This document shows positions 20,807-35,101 of a stretch of 64,000 bases of DNA, one piece after another. Source of the DNA: Ceratodon purpureus (lineage: Eukaryota; Streptophyta; Bryopsida; Pseudoditrichales; Ditrichaceae); NCBI GenBank assembly GCA_014871385.1, contig CM026429.1, positions 1,586,554 to 1,650,553 on the forward strand, written 5' to 3'. The position numbers and the translations under genes are program-made. Position 1 is the first letter of the stretch; each line of letters begins with the position of its first letter. Below the pieces are notes generated by a model. It was not told the origin of the DNA, did not search any database, and was given only the letters and a program-made list of their open reading frames with translations.

Positions 20807-23800
20807 ATGAATGGCGATGGCGATCACGAGCTGGGCCATGTCGCGTGCGTGAGGTGCAGCAAGCCTGCTCGTCTGCAGTAAGTGTCTGTTTCTGTGCCTC
20901 CTCCGCTGCTGCGGCTTCTCTTTCTCATGCTTTCAAACTCTTGGAATGGGCGTATCTCAGGGTTTCTGTTGAACAAGCTCGTTATCTCCTTGTGCGAATT
21001 TACCTAGTTTCGCCCCTTTTCTGTATGCAGGATAGTAAAGTGCCATATCATTGTGGGTATGGTGATTCTCGGTAGGTAGTCTTTCTTGATGGTGTGATGG
21101 GTTACGCACTCGAGTTCGTTGACGATCTCGTAATACCTTGAATTGAATTGGGCACGGGCACAATTCACGAGAAAGTGGTAGCCTGGGAATCACCATACAG
21201 TGGTAGCCTGGGAATCTGCTGAAAACAGAATTCGAAAATAGGATTTGAGACGGGGATTTGAAGCAGAAGGGGTTTTTGCAACTCCCTTGCAAGCTCGAGA
21301 GGTTCTGAAACCGATGGAGATAATTCATCTGAGAGTAGGGTTCAATCTGAAAAGCTCGACGCTTGAACCATCATGTGCATCTTATTGTCGCAGATGGTGG
21401 AGGCTTACTAGAATATAGGAGCTTTAATTTTGAAATATCAATATACATAAAAAAATCTCGATCATTGAAAAGCGGGTTTTGTTATCTTTGTTTGCCTACA
21501 GTGGCAGTCTCCTGTAGTGTTGACTCTTAAGTGAAGGGCAAAAGTCTAGATTTGTCGGAACTGCTCGAGTTCTGTGGAACACTGATCTGATGCACGCTAA
21601 CGTGAATTCGCTGAATTCGTGTAATGTTTGTTTGACGTTCGGAAGACACTTGCTGAATTCGATTTGATGTACTGCAGATGCCCGAAGTGTCTGGAGCTGA
21701 AACTGCCACGAGTCAACGCGTCTTTTTGGTATAGTTTAAATCAGCTCCCTAAACAAACTGTCTTGACTTTTCAGAGTTCAGGGTGCTGCTGTTATCCTTT
21801 GTTGATGCGAGTGTGGATTCGAAGACATGTTACGCAGACTAATATTGGGATTGAGATCATGTGTGGGTCTTTTATTGAACATAGATCTTTTTTTGTCCGT
21901 CTTCTGACAAGGACGTTGGGCAGTTCGCAGGAATGCTTTAAGGAATCATGGAGTTCACACAAGCTTGTCCACACTTCATTGAGTCATAAGGAGACGGGTG
22001 AGTTAAACGGTGTTCAGGATCCACATGCTGCAGCCTTGGCTCAAGGGTGGATGTATTGTCTCCGGAAAGGCCAAAGTCGAAGCCCGCAGTTGCCCACTTT
22101 TGATTGGACAGGGTAAGACTAAGGTAGAAATACCGACTCTCATGAAGCTCGATCTAGACTTCGAGTGAGGCACAAAACCTTAAACCATTCTTTGGCTAAA
22201 ATGAGGTGTCTTGCATTTGCTATATTTTGGGTATAATGGTCGATTAAACTTCAAAAAATTGTAGAAGAATATCTACTCTGGATAAAAATATGAAATAACT
22301 TTGCCTCTTCATAATCTTGCCTTTTCTATAGAGGAAAAGTAAAATCTTGATCACAATTCTATTTCTAATGTACAAAGCACTTTATTTTCTTGGTCAACAG
22401 TATTTCTGCCTACAATCGGCTCTTACTCTGTCATTTGCAAACATCTTCTAAGTCATGAACATCCTATCCTTTTACTAGGGCTATTTTAAGCCCAACAGTG
22501 CATTTGAAATTGCTTTTAAGGATTAGCATATGAAATGTAATGTAGGGTTGTTAAAATCTGATTTTGGGACAAGTATTGATTTTGTTGTTTTGAAGTGTTA
22601 AGTGATCTCTCACCCGATAATTAAGTTCATTCACTGTCCAAAAAATGAGGGAACAAAATCTGGTGGTTCTATTTTGTAGTGTGATTTTCTTTTTAGTGTC
22701 AATTGGCATAATGTTGTAATTGTGAAATACCACAATCTATAGCTAGTACCTATTGTTTACGATATTCATTACTGCTCCTATTTTATCAATGTACAGACCG
22801 TTAAGAGCATATCCCATATCACCTCGCCGACTTGTTCCCGACCAAATTCCTCGTCCGGATTGGGCTTCCACGGTTATTCTTCTATCCAATATTCTAATTT
22901 GGCATTTTTTTTGGGGGTGTCACTCGTCATTTTAGCAAGATTCTGCTTCTATGTGTCAGCTTATGGTTTGAAGATGACATGTTTACCATGTGCTATTTTC
23001 TCTTGTTTTTGCTATCTATGCAATATGAACGTGTTTGCTCTCAATTATTACTTTTGAATCCAAAATTTAAATTTTCAGATCATCGTTGATGCAGTTTCTA
23101 CATTCCAGGCTACGCATTTGCATGTGGAAGGCCAATGGAACTTAATCCTAGGAGTCAGATTTTGTCATTGCTTTGTTGATAATGTCTGGTGCTCCCACCT
23201 TCAGACCTACAGTTCTATTTGTTGGTAGGAAGGTCTCATAGTTCCTTGGTGTATGTTGAACAGGGTAGACCACATCAGGAAATCAGTTCTGAATGGCAGA
23301 ATAGTGTTGAGGTGAGGTATCCTGACATATTTCGATTCGCTTTGGATACCTTTAGCTAGATGCAAAAGATCTAGAAGACTGCACTACAGTAGTCTACTTT
23401 CCCTCTGTATTTGGGTTGTTGCTTCAGTAATAAAGCGGGATTTTTTCTCGGATGTGCTTTGTTTTATTATAGGACTTGGAATTGATGTTCTATTACTAAA
23501 TGCCGATGCTGTAAATGTCACAGATCAAATCTCCAGCACAGATAGCCAAATTGCGAGAAACATGTAGGGTATGTGGTGTTCCCAGAATGTGGTTCCTGCT
23601 ATTTCAACTTTGTTTCTTGCACTTTGTCTAGTTTACGTGGTCTATGTTTTAGTTTTCCTCGACAGTTTCTCTTGTGGGGTCTAGAATGTCACGTTGCTGA
23701 ACTTTGAGATCCTTGCCAGTATTACCATGTGGATACGTTTCTTATTTGAAATTCAGGTTATTTTCATTTATGCAGGTCGGAAGAGAGATTCTCGATTTAG

Positions 23801-26260
23801 CAGCAAGAGCCATCAAGCCAGGAGTGACAACTGATGAGATAGACAGGATTGTGCACGAGGCTACTATTGCTGCTGGTATAAATCTCCTTGCTTATTGATA
23901 AATGTTTTCTTCGTGTCTGTGATCCTACTCATTCTACCTAGTCATGGGTTGATTCTGCCGCATGTTTTTTATTCATTATTTGAGATAGAACACGCTGACA
24001 ATATTTGGAAAACTTTGGTGGTCGTTCGACTGGTATCTCAATCGTTTTGGATCAGATTGTTTCGAATATGTCCTGTATGAGCATGTCGGAAAGAAGTATC
24101 TGGGTAGTATGGTCACTGATATTCTCATCTTCAATTGCAGGCGGCTACCCTTCACCTTTGAACTATCACTTCTTTCCGAAGTCTTGTTGCACGTGAGACA
24201 TCAGCCCTCACCTTCTTTTCCCAAGTATGAAATTCTTACAGCATACTAGAACCTATGAATATCCTTTGACAGCGCACCACAAGGATAAAATGTCTCAATG
24301 TTTTGTGTGATTTGGATGACAGGTCAGTAAATGAAATAATCTGCCACGGTATTCCTGATGCAAGGTGAACTCCAATCTTCAGAACTGGGATTTGGCCATG
24401 ATGAAGATGTTCTAATGCTTTCCATATTTTGTTGCTATTAATATGGCATCTAGGTTATCACGTTCTTTACCTTATCCCGCTGATGTCTCGGGACACTGTT
24501 TAACCCTGCTAAATTCGTGCAGGCCGTTAGAAGATGGCGATATTGTCAATGTGGACGTGACCGTCTATTTGAATGGATGCCATGGTAAATTTTCTGATTG
24601 ATTTGCTAGTCTTTATGCGATCAATAGTTAGAGCTTATGACTGTCTTTTTGGATATCAGTAGTTACAGATTTAGGTGTTTATTTTCTTCTGTCCTTTTAA
24701 TCTGAGAGACAGTCTAGTGTTCAACATGTTTTTATTACAGATAAAGCAAACCACTTGTTCCACCAGGTATTCACACTTAGAATGCTGAAACTGAACCTGT
24801 TGGGTGGTGCACAGGTGATTTGAATGAAACTTTCTTTGTGGGGAAAGTAGACAAAGCATCAGAGAATCTTGTGCGAAGCACCTATGAATGTCTTGAAAAA
24901 GCAATTGCCTTAGGTTCGCTGTCTACTCTGCTTTGAATCTATTATTCTAGTATTCCTTTCCAGTGGATTGCGTTCGTCTTCTTAAATGTTCAATTTCCTT
25001 ACATGTGAGCATGTATTTTCTTCAAGAACTTGTGCTGGCCGACTCCCGATTCATTAGTGTGTTACCTTTTACTCTTTTGTTTCTAGTTGTCACTTGTCAA
25101 TTGTCAGATAGTTGAACTGTTTCTTTGTGTGCGGAAGTGTTTAGTGTATAATTGTTCAAAACCTGACTCTCTTTGTTTCGTTTCTTTGCGTAGTGAAACC
25201 CGGAGTGCGATATCGGGAGGTTGGTGAAGTGATCAGTAGACATGCGTCTTTGAACGGCCTATCTGTGGTACGTGTATTGTAAGGTGTTACTTATCTAAAT
25301 ATTGTTACGTGGATTCCTATGAGACTATTTTCGAAGTTTAGTAGAGCGTAGGCAGATGCCAAATGAACAGTAAAGGGCTGTTCTTATTACCGAACGTGTC
25401 TTCGAATACTGACAGCCACATTTTTGGGTGCAGGTGAAGTCCTACTGCGGTCATGGAATTGGAGAGCTTTTCCATTGTGCACCCAATATTCCTCATTATG
25501 CTCGTATCCTGACATTAGGATATCAGTAAATATCATTAGACTGTAAATTGATATCAGATTATGTGTTCCGATCTTCATGAATATTTTTTCACTTTGTCTA
25601 GGCTTTCCATATTTAAATGTCAGAAAACATTTTTCTTTTGTAATAGAACATTCTTTTCGAGCAACTTCTAATTGCATGAACCAGATCTGGATCAGGATCA
25701 GGGCGGAGAATCATGTGCACCTGCCATCAAGGTTCTACTGTTTCGAAGTTTGTATTGACGAACGAAATCAAGTTCCTCCTTGACTTTATTGTACAGGCAA
25801 TAAAGCCGTGGGGGTAATGAAAGCAGGGCAAGTTTTTACTATCGAACCCATGATTAATGCAGGTCAGCACCTAGTTCTCTGCATTCCGCAATTACGTTGG
25901 ATTGTTAAATATCGGATTATTAAGCAGGAGTACGAAAATGTGACAAACGACTTTGAAAATTCAAACAGGAATCTGGAAAGACAGGATGTGGCCAGATGGA
26001 TGGACTGCGGTTACTGCAGATGGAAAGCGCAGTGCACAATTTGAGCATACCCTTCTGGTATGTGTTACGTCTTCGCTCAAGATTTTTTTACTTCTGTTTT
26101 TTACAAAGAATATGTAGTGCTCTTTCTTTGTTGATGAACCTTATCATGATTTATGAACTGATTCTAGCATTTTGTTTTAAAGGTGACAGAGACAGGAGTT
26201 GAAGTTCTAACAGCTCGTCTACCAACTTCACCAGATGTTTTTCCTTGGTTGACAAGATAG
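20807..26260 (+). CDS. MAP1A: methionine aminopeptidase 1A, cytosolic, 16 exons
   Basis: Sixteen exons join in frame to 403 codons: 20807-20877, 21678-21728, 21924-22112, 22797-22872, 23264-23311, 23524-23568, 23776-23875, 24141-24192, 24323-24364, 24523-24584, 24815-24913, 25194-25267, 25434-25503, 25797-25862, 25969-26057, 26183-26260. All introns are GT-AG. The enzyme removes the N-terminal Met from nascent proteins at the ribosome. Residues 1-60 form the eukaryotic N-terminal zinc finger ([15 protein letters not shown] ... [17 protein letters not shown]). The pita-bread catalytic domain carries the metal ligands: Asp in NVDVTV, Asp in CHGDLNET, His in [11 protein letters not shown], Glu in FTIEPM and Glu in QFEHTLL. 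The N-terminal finger and the absence of a transit peptide point to the cytosolic 1A type, not organellar forms. No defect seen. The start is the ATG two dozen codons before the splice inside the finger. Confidence 0.96.
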
Positions 26261-27323
26261 TTTGTCTGACCTAGAAAAACATACATAGACTGCAGTAACG
26301 TTTGGTGTATTGAAGTTGTAGTTTGCAGGCCTCAATTTCATATTGGGGTTATGGCAGTGATGTGAGCGGGATGGTTTGAATTTAGTTAAACATTACATTG
26401 GAAGTTATGTAATCCACTTCAGAAGCGACTTCTTAAACGAGATTCTCCGGAATGGATTTTTCTCGGCCTGCTGCATCCCGTTCAGTGTGAATGCCTAATC
26501 AAGATTGATGAGCGCCGTGTATAATTGTAGCATACAGTATAGTGGACGTAAAAGTTGGACTATGGCATAACACTCAAGGGAATCAAGAAAACCGTAGCTT
26601 TCTGGCAGGGTATGTGTGTTTTGTATTTTAATCAATTATTAGGTATGTTCCCAGCATCCATCCTAGTGCCATTGGAAGAGGGAATCTAGAAACTGGAGGC
26701 TCGGTCCCCGAACAATCTGCAAATGAGGTCCTCAAACCACTTGAATACGAATGAGTTGGCTGGTGAATTTGAAAGAGTTAAGGTACAGACACCCATACCG
26801 GTTAGCACCCCCATGACCGGTGAGTAGGCTTTGTCACTGCCGCGCATGGCTAAACCAGAAAGAGATAATTTTATCCGTCAAGAGTGCGGTGCATGATCTC
26901 ATAGTGGAGGGGAGGTAGCCGAAACTGGTGCACCCAAATACGGAAACTGGTAATTCACATGGCTGCTGCTAACGACTTTTATTATCCGTGATGGCCACTG
27001 TTTATATTTGGATCTGATTTATCATGGTAGTGGTTAATGTGGTCCAAGTTAACCGGCTTTAGCATGAAGATTAGCGGTTACTGCTGTATGTCATGGCCGA
27101 AATTTCAGATCTCCTGACTGGAATTGGGGAATACGAGTGCTTGTTTCGGTGTCTTCCTGACTTGCACACATTGCAATGAGCGTATCCAGCGAAGGAGTTA
27201 GCGTGCTGATCTCTTTGGTTCTTTGAAGTGCATTCTCGTGACTGTTCATTGACATGCACACATTGACATTATAGAATTGCAGATTCGGTTTGGGCCTGAG
27301 AGATTGTAGATCGTCTGTGATTT
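26261..27323. other. MAP1A 3' region and intergenic DNA
   Basis: The first few hundred bases are probably MAP1A 3' UTR. No other gene seen before the pogo-type unit. Confidence 0.5.
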
Positions 27324-27505
27324 ATGGCGTTCAGCCCACAGCTTAGCAGCGAGGATCTCCTATTAGGTAGTGACGAAAATCCCGAGTACAACAATGCCGC
27401 CCTTCATGACGACAGAATGTGCTACGGTTTTGATGAGGAGCAATCGAGTGGAGACAAAATTGTGGTGGGCGATCAAGAGCTGGATTACAGCCAGCTGGAG
27501 CGGGT
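27324..27505 (+). CDS. possible upstream exon of the pogo-type gene
   Basis: An open frame from ATG 27324 (MAFSPQLSSEDLLLGSDEN...) runs to a donor-like GGAGCGG|GTAATTGC at about 27500. It is acidic, with no known domain, in a different frame from the transposase, so it would need splicing to reach it. It could equally be leader sequence. Confidence 0.3.
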
Positions 27506-27705
27506 AATTGCCGGGCCGGAGAGGAGGACTGCAAGCAGAGTGCCGACGCCGAGGACTAGAGCGACGCAGGTGAACGCCTTCGGACTGTCGTCGTGGACTC
27601 CTCCGATCAGTGAATGGAGTGCGGCTCTTCACCGCACCAACGGAGTGCTCGACACCAGCCCCCAGGTTCGGACCAGCAGAGCAGCGAGACACCCGCAGAC
27701 CTCGC

Positions 27706-30254
27706 ATGGCACAGAAGACCGGGAAATGGACAAACGCTCAGTTGCGGGATGCACAGGCTGCAGTAGACGGAGGTATGAGCATGAAAAAGGCATCAGAGAT
27801 GTACCACATACCTTACACATCTTTTCGTGAATGGTGTTATGGCATGAGAAGTAGTAGAAAGAGGGGGCCACCTGCAGTTTTGAGTGAAAGTGAAGAAAAA
27901 CTACTTGTAGACTATTGTATACGCATGTGTGAGATGGGGCAAGGACTAACACCTACTGCTCTCAAACTGAAAGTATATGACATAACAAAGGATAGAGTCA
28001 CCCCATTCCGCGATGGCATCCCAGATGGTGGTTGGATGCGGTGGTGGCGGCATCGCCACCCAGAGCTTTCACTGCGGGTGTCTCAAGCCCTCGAGACCGC
28101 ACGGGCAAAGGGCCTATGTGCAGAAAACGTGGAAAGCTTTTACAGAAACTTACAGACTTTAATGACCTTGCATGAGTACAGTGCAGACAGGATTTGGAAC
28201 TGCGACGAGTCCGGTGCACAAGCTGGGAGGAGTGGTGGAGGAGTTGTGATCGCAAAGAAAGGCGCACGCCATGTACACTCCCTCGTGCCTGACCAGAGAG
28301 AGTGGCTTAGTGTCTTGGTCTGCATAAACGCAAGTGGAGTGAGTATCCCTTCTTTCTATGTTTTTAAAGGCACACAGTTCAGACAAAATTACATTGAAAG
28401 ATGCGAGCCCGGGGCAACCATGGCCATGCAACCCCGGGCTTGGATGACAACATACCTCTTTAGTGCGTGGTTGTCACACTTTATTGAAAGTGTAAGGAGC
28501 ATGGGTGGAATATCAGTTGAAAGGAGACACCTCATGATACTTGATGGGCACAATTCACATTGCACACTAGATGTCGTCCTCGAGGCCCGTGCTGCAGGCT
28601 TGGACATGATCACGCTTCCTGCCCATACGTCTCACGCCCTACAACCACTAGATGTTAGTGTGTTTAAATCATTCAAGCAGAACTTTAGAAGTTACAGAGA
28701 CTTCTGGACATCTAGAAATTTGATGCAGCCGGCAACTAAATCAACTTTGGCTCATTGGGTGCATTTGGCTTTGCGAAAAGCGTTGACAAAAGAGAACATA
28801 TGCACTGGATTCAGAGCGACAGGCATATACCATCTCAACACTGAGGCAGTGAATTCATACCTTGGTCTTGCGGAAATTTTTGAAATTGCCGAGGCTGCAC
28901 CAACCGCTCCGGACCTGCAGGTAGACGATGAGCTTCCGGAACCTGCAGGCAATGACGATTCAAATGTAAGGAAGCTCACCATTTTTTTTTTTTTATTATT
29001 TTTTTTAATAGAAATTCACATCTGTTCTAACGGACAGCACATGAGGAAAGATCTCGGTGGAGTGCGAGTCATGGCTACGGTGGACTGCTCTGCTGATCTG
29101 ACTGGAGTGCTCTGCTGCTCTTCGGGAGGATGGAGCTATTGTTTTTCAGACTTGATGAATTGCGGTTGCTCTGCTTGGCGTTGACTGCATCATGCTCCTC
29201 GGTAACGAGCATGCTTTGCTCCAACCTGTAGCCTCAAACTAACGCACGTTTTCTGAAACGATGGACAGGTTGTTCCCTGCAACCCCGTATCTGTGCACAC
29301 ACCGAACAGTGAGAACGAAGAAGCCGAGCATCACAGCACAGAGGAGGACGGGAGTGATGAAGCTCTGGGAGAAGCGTATTGGGCGAGGAGGCGCGGCTCG
29401 AGATGGAGGGCGAATTCGAGGAGGTGCCCGATTCGAACGCATCACATTACTTCGTAGCACCCGACCCTGCAGACAGGGGAGATGGAGCCCTCGAAATCGG
29501 CACGGTTGATAACGATGACGGCGAACCTGAATCCATTACTAGGTTTCTCACACTCCCAACCATTGCAGCCTGAGCTAGTTCGAGAAGGAGAGATCCCCTC
29601 CTCGACTTCACGACGTCCAAGATTCTCACGTTTGACGAGTATACCGCAGCGGTACAGCGACTCAATGAAGCGAAGGAGTTAGCAGCGCGAGAGAAGGAGA
29701 GGGTACGTACCGAGAAGGAGTCAACAAGACAACGGAAGGCTGCCGAAAAGGAGGCCCGGGCTGCTGCGCTAGCCGAAGCGCAAGGTCGTCGACGTGAAGA
29801 GGGAGAGGAGGCAGCATGCCTGAAGGCGCTGCGCGCAGCTGAGGCAGCAGCGGCGCGGGCACAAAGAGCTGCCGAGAAGGCTAGGAGCACAGTGACACGC
29901 CTCAGAGGCAGGGCAATTGAGGTATCTCAGGGTCGCCAAAACGATGGACAGGGAGGAGAGACGACAATCGCCGGGCAAGAGGCGCGAGGTCCTTCAGATT
30001 TTTCTTTCAATCCTGCAGCAATTCACAACCCTTACTTCTCGTACGCTTCAACATCTCCGGGAATGCAAGCTCACCCATACTTCCTCCCTTTCGATCAATT
30101 CGGCAACCCTGTGATATCTATGTCGCCAAACCCCCAACCTCAAACTATTCGACAACCATTATCTATAAACCTACAACATGCATCTCACATTTTCCTTCCG
30201 CAGGGAATGAGAAGCGATGGAGGGCGGGAAGAGCCCGCGGGAAGGAGCCGTTGA
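27706..30254 (+). pseudogene. pogo/CENP-B-like DD35D transposase
   Basis: Exon 27706-28965 is fully open. Residues 1-45 form a Psq-type helix-turn-helix (KWTNAQLRDAQAAVDGG, then KKASEMYHIPYTSFREW). About 60-130 is a CENP-B-type DNA-binding region. The DDE_1 core has Asp167 in WNCDESG, Asp280 in MILDGHNSH and Asp316 in QPLDVSVFK, 35 residues after the second Asp, as in pogo/jerky transposases. An intron starts at 28966 (GTAAGG) with a likely acceptor at 29268. Beyond it the coding frame is broken by a shift near 29350 and a TGA near 29570, then reads DPLLDFTTSKILT, a highly charged coiled coil (about 29640-29900) and a Gln/Pro-rich tail to 30254. The catalytic part could still make protein. 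Start chosen at MAQKTG because it directly precedes the helix-turn-helix. Confidence 0.85.
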
Positions 30255-33200
30255 CACCGTCGACGAACAGGTGGAAGACTCGGTTTGAGCCTCAAAATCT
30301 GCACCGAATCAGGAGGACGGTGTGCCCGCTCTTGGGACTTCCGCTGCCTGCATGGGGAGCGCGGGGTGCGGATGGAGGGAATCCCAATGACATCAACAGC
30401 CTCCGGCTATGGCTAGAATTGGGAGCTTCTTAGTTAGCTTTGTGGTCCAGACTTGTTCGTAACTGGTGCTCTCCATGCTCCATTTGCATGATGTCTGTTA
30501 TGGTTTTTCAGTAATGGAGTTTCCTTCACTGCTTTTATTCCTATCCGAAATGGGTGAAGCTATATGGCGGTTGTGTGTCTGGGCTACTTTTTGACTCAAA
30601 AATTTGTAGTAATTTCAGATTTACTTCAAAAAAAAATTAAAAATTTCCATTCTTCATGAACCTTATTTCCCTACAAAGGAAAAATAACTGCTCCTTCATA
30701 ATCACAGACACTCCATGCTCAAATGCTTAAGTTCTCCGTTATAGGTGCCTGTACCTTAGCTGGACTCTATTGGGCGCGAGAATTTAGTGACCAGGAACTC
30801 GTCGGTGTTCATAACCCTTCACGAAATCTATAGTGGACGCCTAGTGTACAGTGCAGTACGACATCCGCGTCCTTCCAAGTTCAAACTTGCATCCTATTGT
30901 TTACGGCTGCACATTTGTCAATTATATCCCACGAGACATCAGTAATATGGTATTGTCTGAAATTCCCTTGAAAGAATATGCACTCCTCTTCACCACAAAG
31001 CTTACAAGCTAGTGTCACCGTTAACAACCCCATCGTCTGCCTCTCATCGTTCTTGCAGGTAGAATCTTACCACTTTGCTCTCTTCCTTGAAAGTTTAAAC
31101 CTCACATTGAAATCACTACTGAAATGTTTATACTTATTCCTGTCCAAGGGCTAGGTGTTGCAGCACTTTAGTAATTCATTGCAATACTCTTGTACATTTA
31201 CAACGTGCCATATTATTTTATTTTATAATGTTTTACATTTTAATCTGCAATGCTATCAATGTCAAAATTTTCAATATTTGACCATCACAAAGTAGTAATA
31301 CAACTCAATGTAAGTTATAAAACTTTATGATATAACTCAATCTAAGTTATAAAACTTCATCCAAATTTCTTATAGTAAGTTATAAAACTTTATGATTTGC
31401 TAGCTTTGTAAATATATGAAATTTCAAAAAACAACATGATAGAAGAATATTCTATGCTTCATTTCATATTTAAATGGCTTACAAAATCATTCTTTAGAAT
31501 TTAGTTTGAAAGGCACTAAAAATCAACTCATAACATCAAATAACCAAAACCTAAATTCACCACTATTAATTCTTAAGCATCCCAAGGAATTTTCTCATTA
31601 TTTAACATTGTAATCAACTTTTAAATTTATATTCTCTTGCAAATGTTGTTTATTGTGTCCAAATTTTGTATCAAAATGTTAAGTTTTCACCATCATAGAT
31701 CAATAAAAAAAATCTTATATTTTAGTACTCCCAAAGTAGATCATCTAAATTTTAAAATAACCTCCCATCTTTGTAATACGGTTGTAATCTAATTAAGATG
31801 ATAAATGATTATAAATTAAGAATGTATAAAGACCAATGGATAGAAATATGGACCAATTTGATACTTTTTGAAAAAGATGTTATATATTTAAACAAAATTT
31901 CATAAACTTATTTTCCTCTACAAAGAACTATGTACCAAAAAAGGTGTCAAAGACTTGTGTTGGATTCACTGAAAGCTAGAAGTATCACATTTCAATCCAT
32001 CAAATTCCACTCATAAATTGTCAAAGTATTTTGTGATTATATTTCAAAAGAAATTATGAATTTTAATTTTTGAGATTCCTTAAATATTTTTTGTCCATAT
32101 CAATCATAGATCCAACAATAAGATTGTAATCTAAAATTGATGATGTACAATTTTAATTTTGACGATGACCTCTAAAGCTCTTTACAACCCATTTTGGATT
32201 ATAATACTATTTTGGATGGCTTATTAGGGATGATTTTCTATTTTTATTTTAAAATTCTTTAATGAATTGGTACATTGGATATTTTAAAAGAGTATTAGTA
32301 TAATCAAACTTTAGTTAAATGGAAACCAAAAAATTTGGCTTAAACTTTTATAATGTTAAAAAATGTTATGATTGACGGCAGGACCTTGCTTGTCAACACT
32401 CCATTTGTCTTCAAAACCAATCATACATCAAATAATCACGTAGAAATATGGCACACTTATCACAGATCTTAATAATGGGATTGCACCAGAAAGCATAACC
32501 TTCTGAGCTCCATTTGATTACAAAAGAATGTATACATGATAATTCCCACTTTGAGTATCTTCTTGAAATCAAGAGAGATGACTAACTTCCCTTACCGCTA
32601 TACCATGTGACTAATTTACTCCCTTTGATACCACGGTCCTCCGGTCTTTAAGTCCAGTTGTTGCCACCTAGGGCTTAACTTTACCCCCATTTAGTAAAAT
32701 TGTTATTTTAGAATTATACTAATTACTATTTGACATGTTTGTTGATTACTTTTCAGAATTTCCAGCCATTATAATAAATCATCAATAACACCAAGCCATC
32801 ATTTTAAAGAACTGCTCAAACAAGTCCAAAGGATTTTGAACTTGCATGAGATTTATAAGAAATACTTGTTTGAGTTAATTGCTTGGCAACCTTTATTACA
32901 TCTTCTCTCATAATATCATAAACCCTAAACCATTTTCTTTCATTCAGTTAAACCATTATGCTTTTGGTGTTTACTTCCAATAGGATGGCAATAATATTAT
33001 TGATTTGTTATTTGTTTGGAAATAAATACGAAGTACTCAATCAATAAGCACTTTATTCATGCCGACCCTTTAAACTGGTTGTCCCAGTATATAAAGTGGA
33101 GTTAAACTTGTTCTCATTTGAAACCTTCAATATAAGAATGCTCTTAGAGCCTCTTAGCTATCTCACTTCCTTCTCTTCTTAGAGCCGCTTCAAACCGGAC

Positions 33201-35101
33201 CAAATTTGAGAGCAGAAGCTTGAGGCCACTGTTCCAAACTTGGTCGAGAAAAGAAGCCTTTGGACCAAAAAGAAATCTTAAAATAATACACTTGAAAGCT
33301 TTCACCGGTCAAAGTGTGAAGGCCCAAAGGAGAAGGCCAAAGGCCAAGATCTATGATCCAAATATTCAACCATTTATAGAAAATTGAATTAAAATAAAAT
33401 AAAATTGAAAAAAATAGGGAAGGTGTAAAAACTAATGAAGAATGTGTGGAAAAAATTTCAGCAAATTCTACATTGATATGACAAAGTTATGAGTGATTGA
33501 AGTTTAGCTTATTTTTGGACAACTTTGGTCTAATGTCAAAATTTTCATTAAATAGAACATGACATGACAAGGCTAGTGGAGCATGATCAACTCTTAATAG
33601 CTCATGAGCCTTGTCTTCTTGTGCATATTTTAATGGAAAAAAGTTTTTCCTCGTGACGGAAATTTTGGTCGAATTTTTTGCTTGATCCAAACTTTGGTTG
33701 AGAGGAGAAACTCTTGTCGCTATAATTTTCCAAAGTGCTGCCACATAAGCTTTTTTGAAGGCGATGTCCTTTGGACTTTGGCCTTAATGTGAAGGTCCAG
33801 AGGAGAAACTTTGTGGTTTTTTGTAATTTTACAGTGGGACCCGTGCCCTTCAGCATGTTGAGCTTGGATTGTCTAAGGCCATAACATTCAGCAGCATGCA
33901 TTGTAGTAGATAGTGGGACCCACGCCATTGACCACATTGACATTAGTTTAATGATAAGAAATTTTATAAACTTCAAATAAGTTGATTCAAAAAAATAAAA
34001 ATAAAAATATCAAATGTATTTTTTTAGAAATATAAATTATAGATTCAGGAGTCAATCGTTGTCTTTATTTTATTTTATTTTCCGATAACATTCTCTTGGA
34101 TCAATCTTCAACATAGGTATTGACCATTGAATTGTCCCTATTCTCTTTAGAAGTGCATCATAATGTTTCTGATGTAGATAATAACGTTAATTTGTGTGCA
34201 GCTACAATACACAATCTTTGTAGGCCTGTAGTGTATATTTGAAAATCCATGTTCGAAATTCCAATTTCTAGTGCAAATGAGCTTGTAATCAAAAGAGCTA
34301 ACCTTGATATAACATACACATTAGTTGCGCCTAAACTAAATTTAGCTGCTTTTGATCTATGGAGACTCATTAAAGAAGGATCTACCCAAGGTCATCTTAT
34401 TCTATCAAAATCCATTTCCCTTTGTATAATTGAGCTGCATCATATCCGCACCCTCACCTCCCGACCAATTTATAAATGGGCACTGCACCATCTAGGTCAA
34501 AAGGGGTCTATTGTACACACTACACTACTACCAATTTGCAAAAAGTTGTTTGTCTTCTCAAATCATTACAAATCCCAAACTATCTATATTACAATGTATT
34601 TCCAAGCAAAATTCTACAAAAAATCCCCTTTTAAAAAAAATTGTGAAGTTGACACCAAAAAGATTCAGATTCCCTTTCCAAAAAAAATAAAAAATAAAAT
34701 AGTTGATGAATTGGCAAACATGCAATGACGCTGTTGATTGCTACCACGTTTCCAAAGCATAAATTCTATGCACAAGCTCACGAAGATGATCTACTATCTA
34801 CTCATTGCTGGGCTTGTCACTATTGACTTGTTCAAAATCTTCAGATTTGAAAAGACAAGTTCCGAAAGCCCAAGCACAAATAATAATAGAGTCCGAGCTT
34901 CTATAGAGTTGAAGGTCACATATATTTCCTACTAACACCCACTAATTTTTTAACCCTATTCACAGTTGCAAGTAATATTCAAAGCTACAAAGGTGCTCAC
35001 TTTGCTCAAAGTTGAAAGTTGCTTAGAACTTACAAAAGACACGGCGAGCTCATCAAATACTACAAAGGGTGATAAATCACTAATATACATTTAACTCAAG
35101 C
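30255..35101. other. AT-rich region without a recognised gene
   Basis: 30255-30433 may be a last exon or 3' UTR of the pogo-type unit. From 30434 on only short frames are seen (for example 34249-34728 plus, no known motif). AT-rich with runs such as TTATAAAACTT near 31310-31390. A TATA-like CAGTATATAAAGTGG lies at about 33085. Confidence 0.45.

Noticed and set aside
20627-21075. Plus-strand frames overlapping MAP1A exon 1
   Set aside because: Shadow or leader reading; the true start at 20807 is set by the zinc finger and by splicing.
33487-33976. Minus-strand frames of 85 and 124 codons
   Set aside because: AT-rich, overlapping in two frames, with no recognisable motif and no splice or start context.
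34249-34728. 159-codon plus-strand frame
   Set aside because: AT-rich, Lys-heavy end, no recognisable domain; not supported as a gene.
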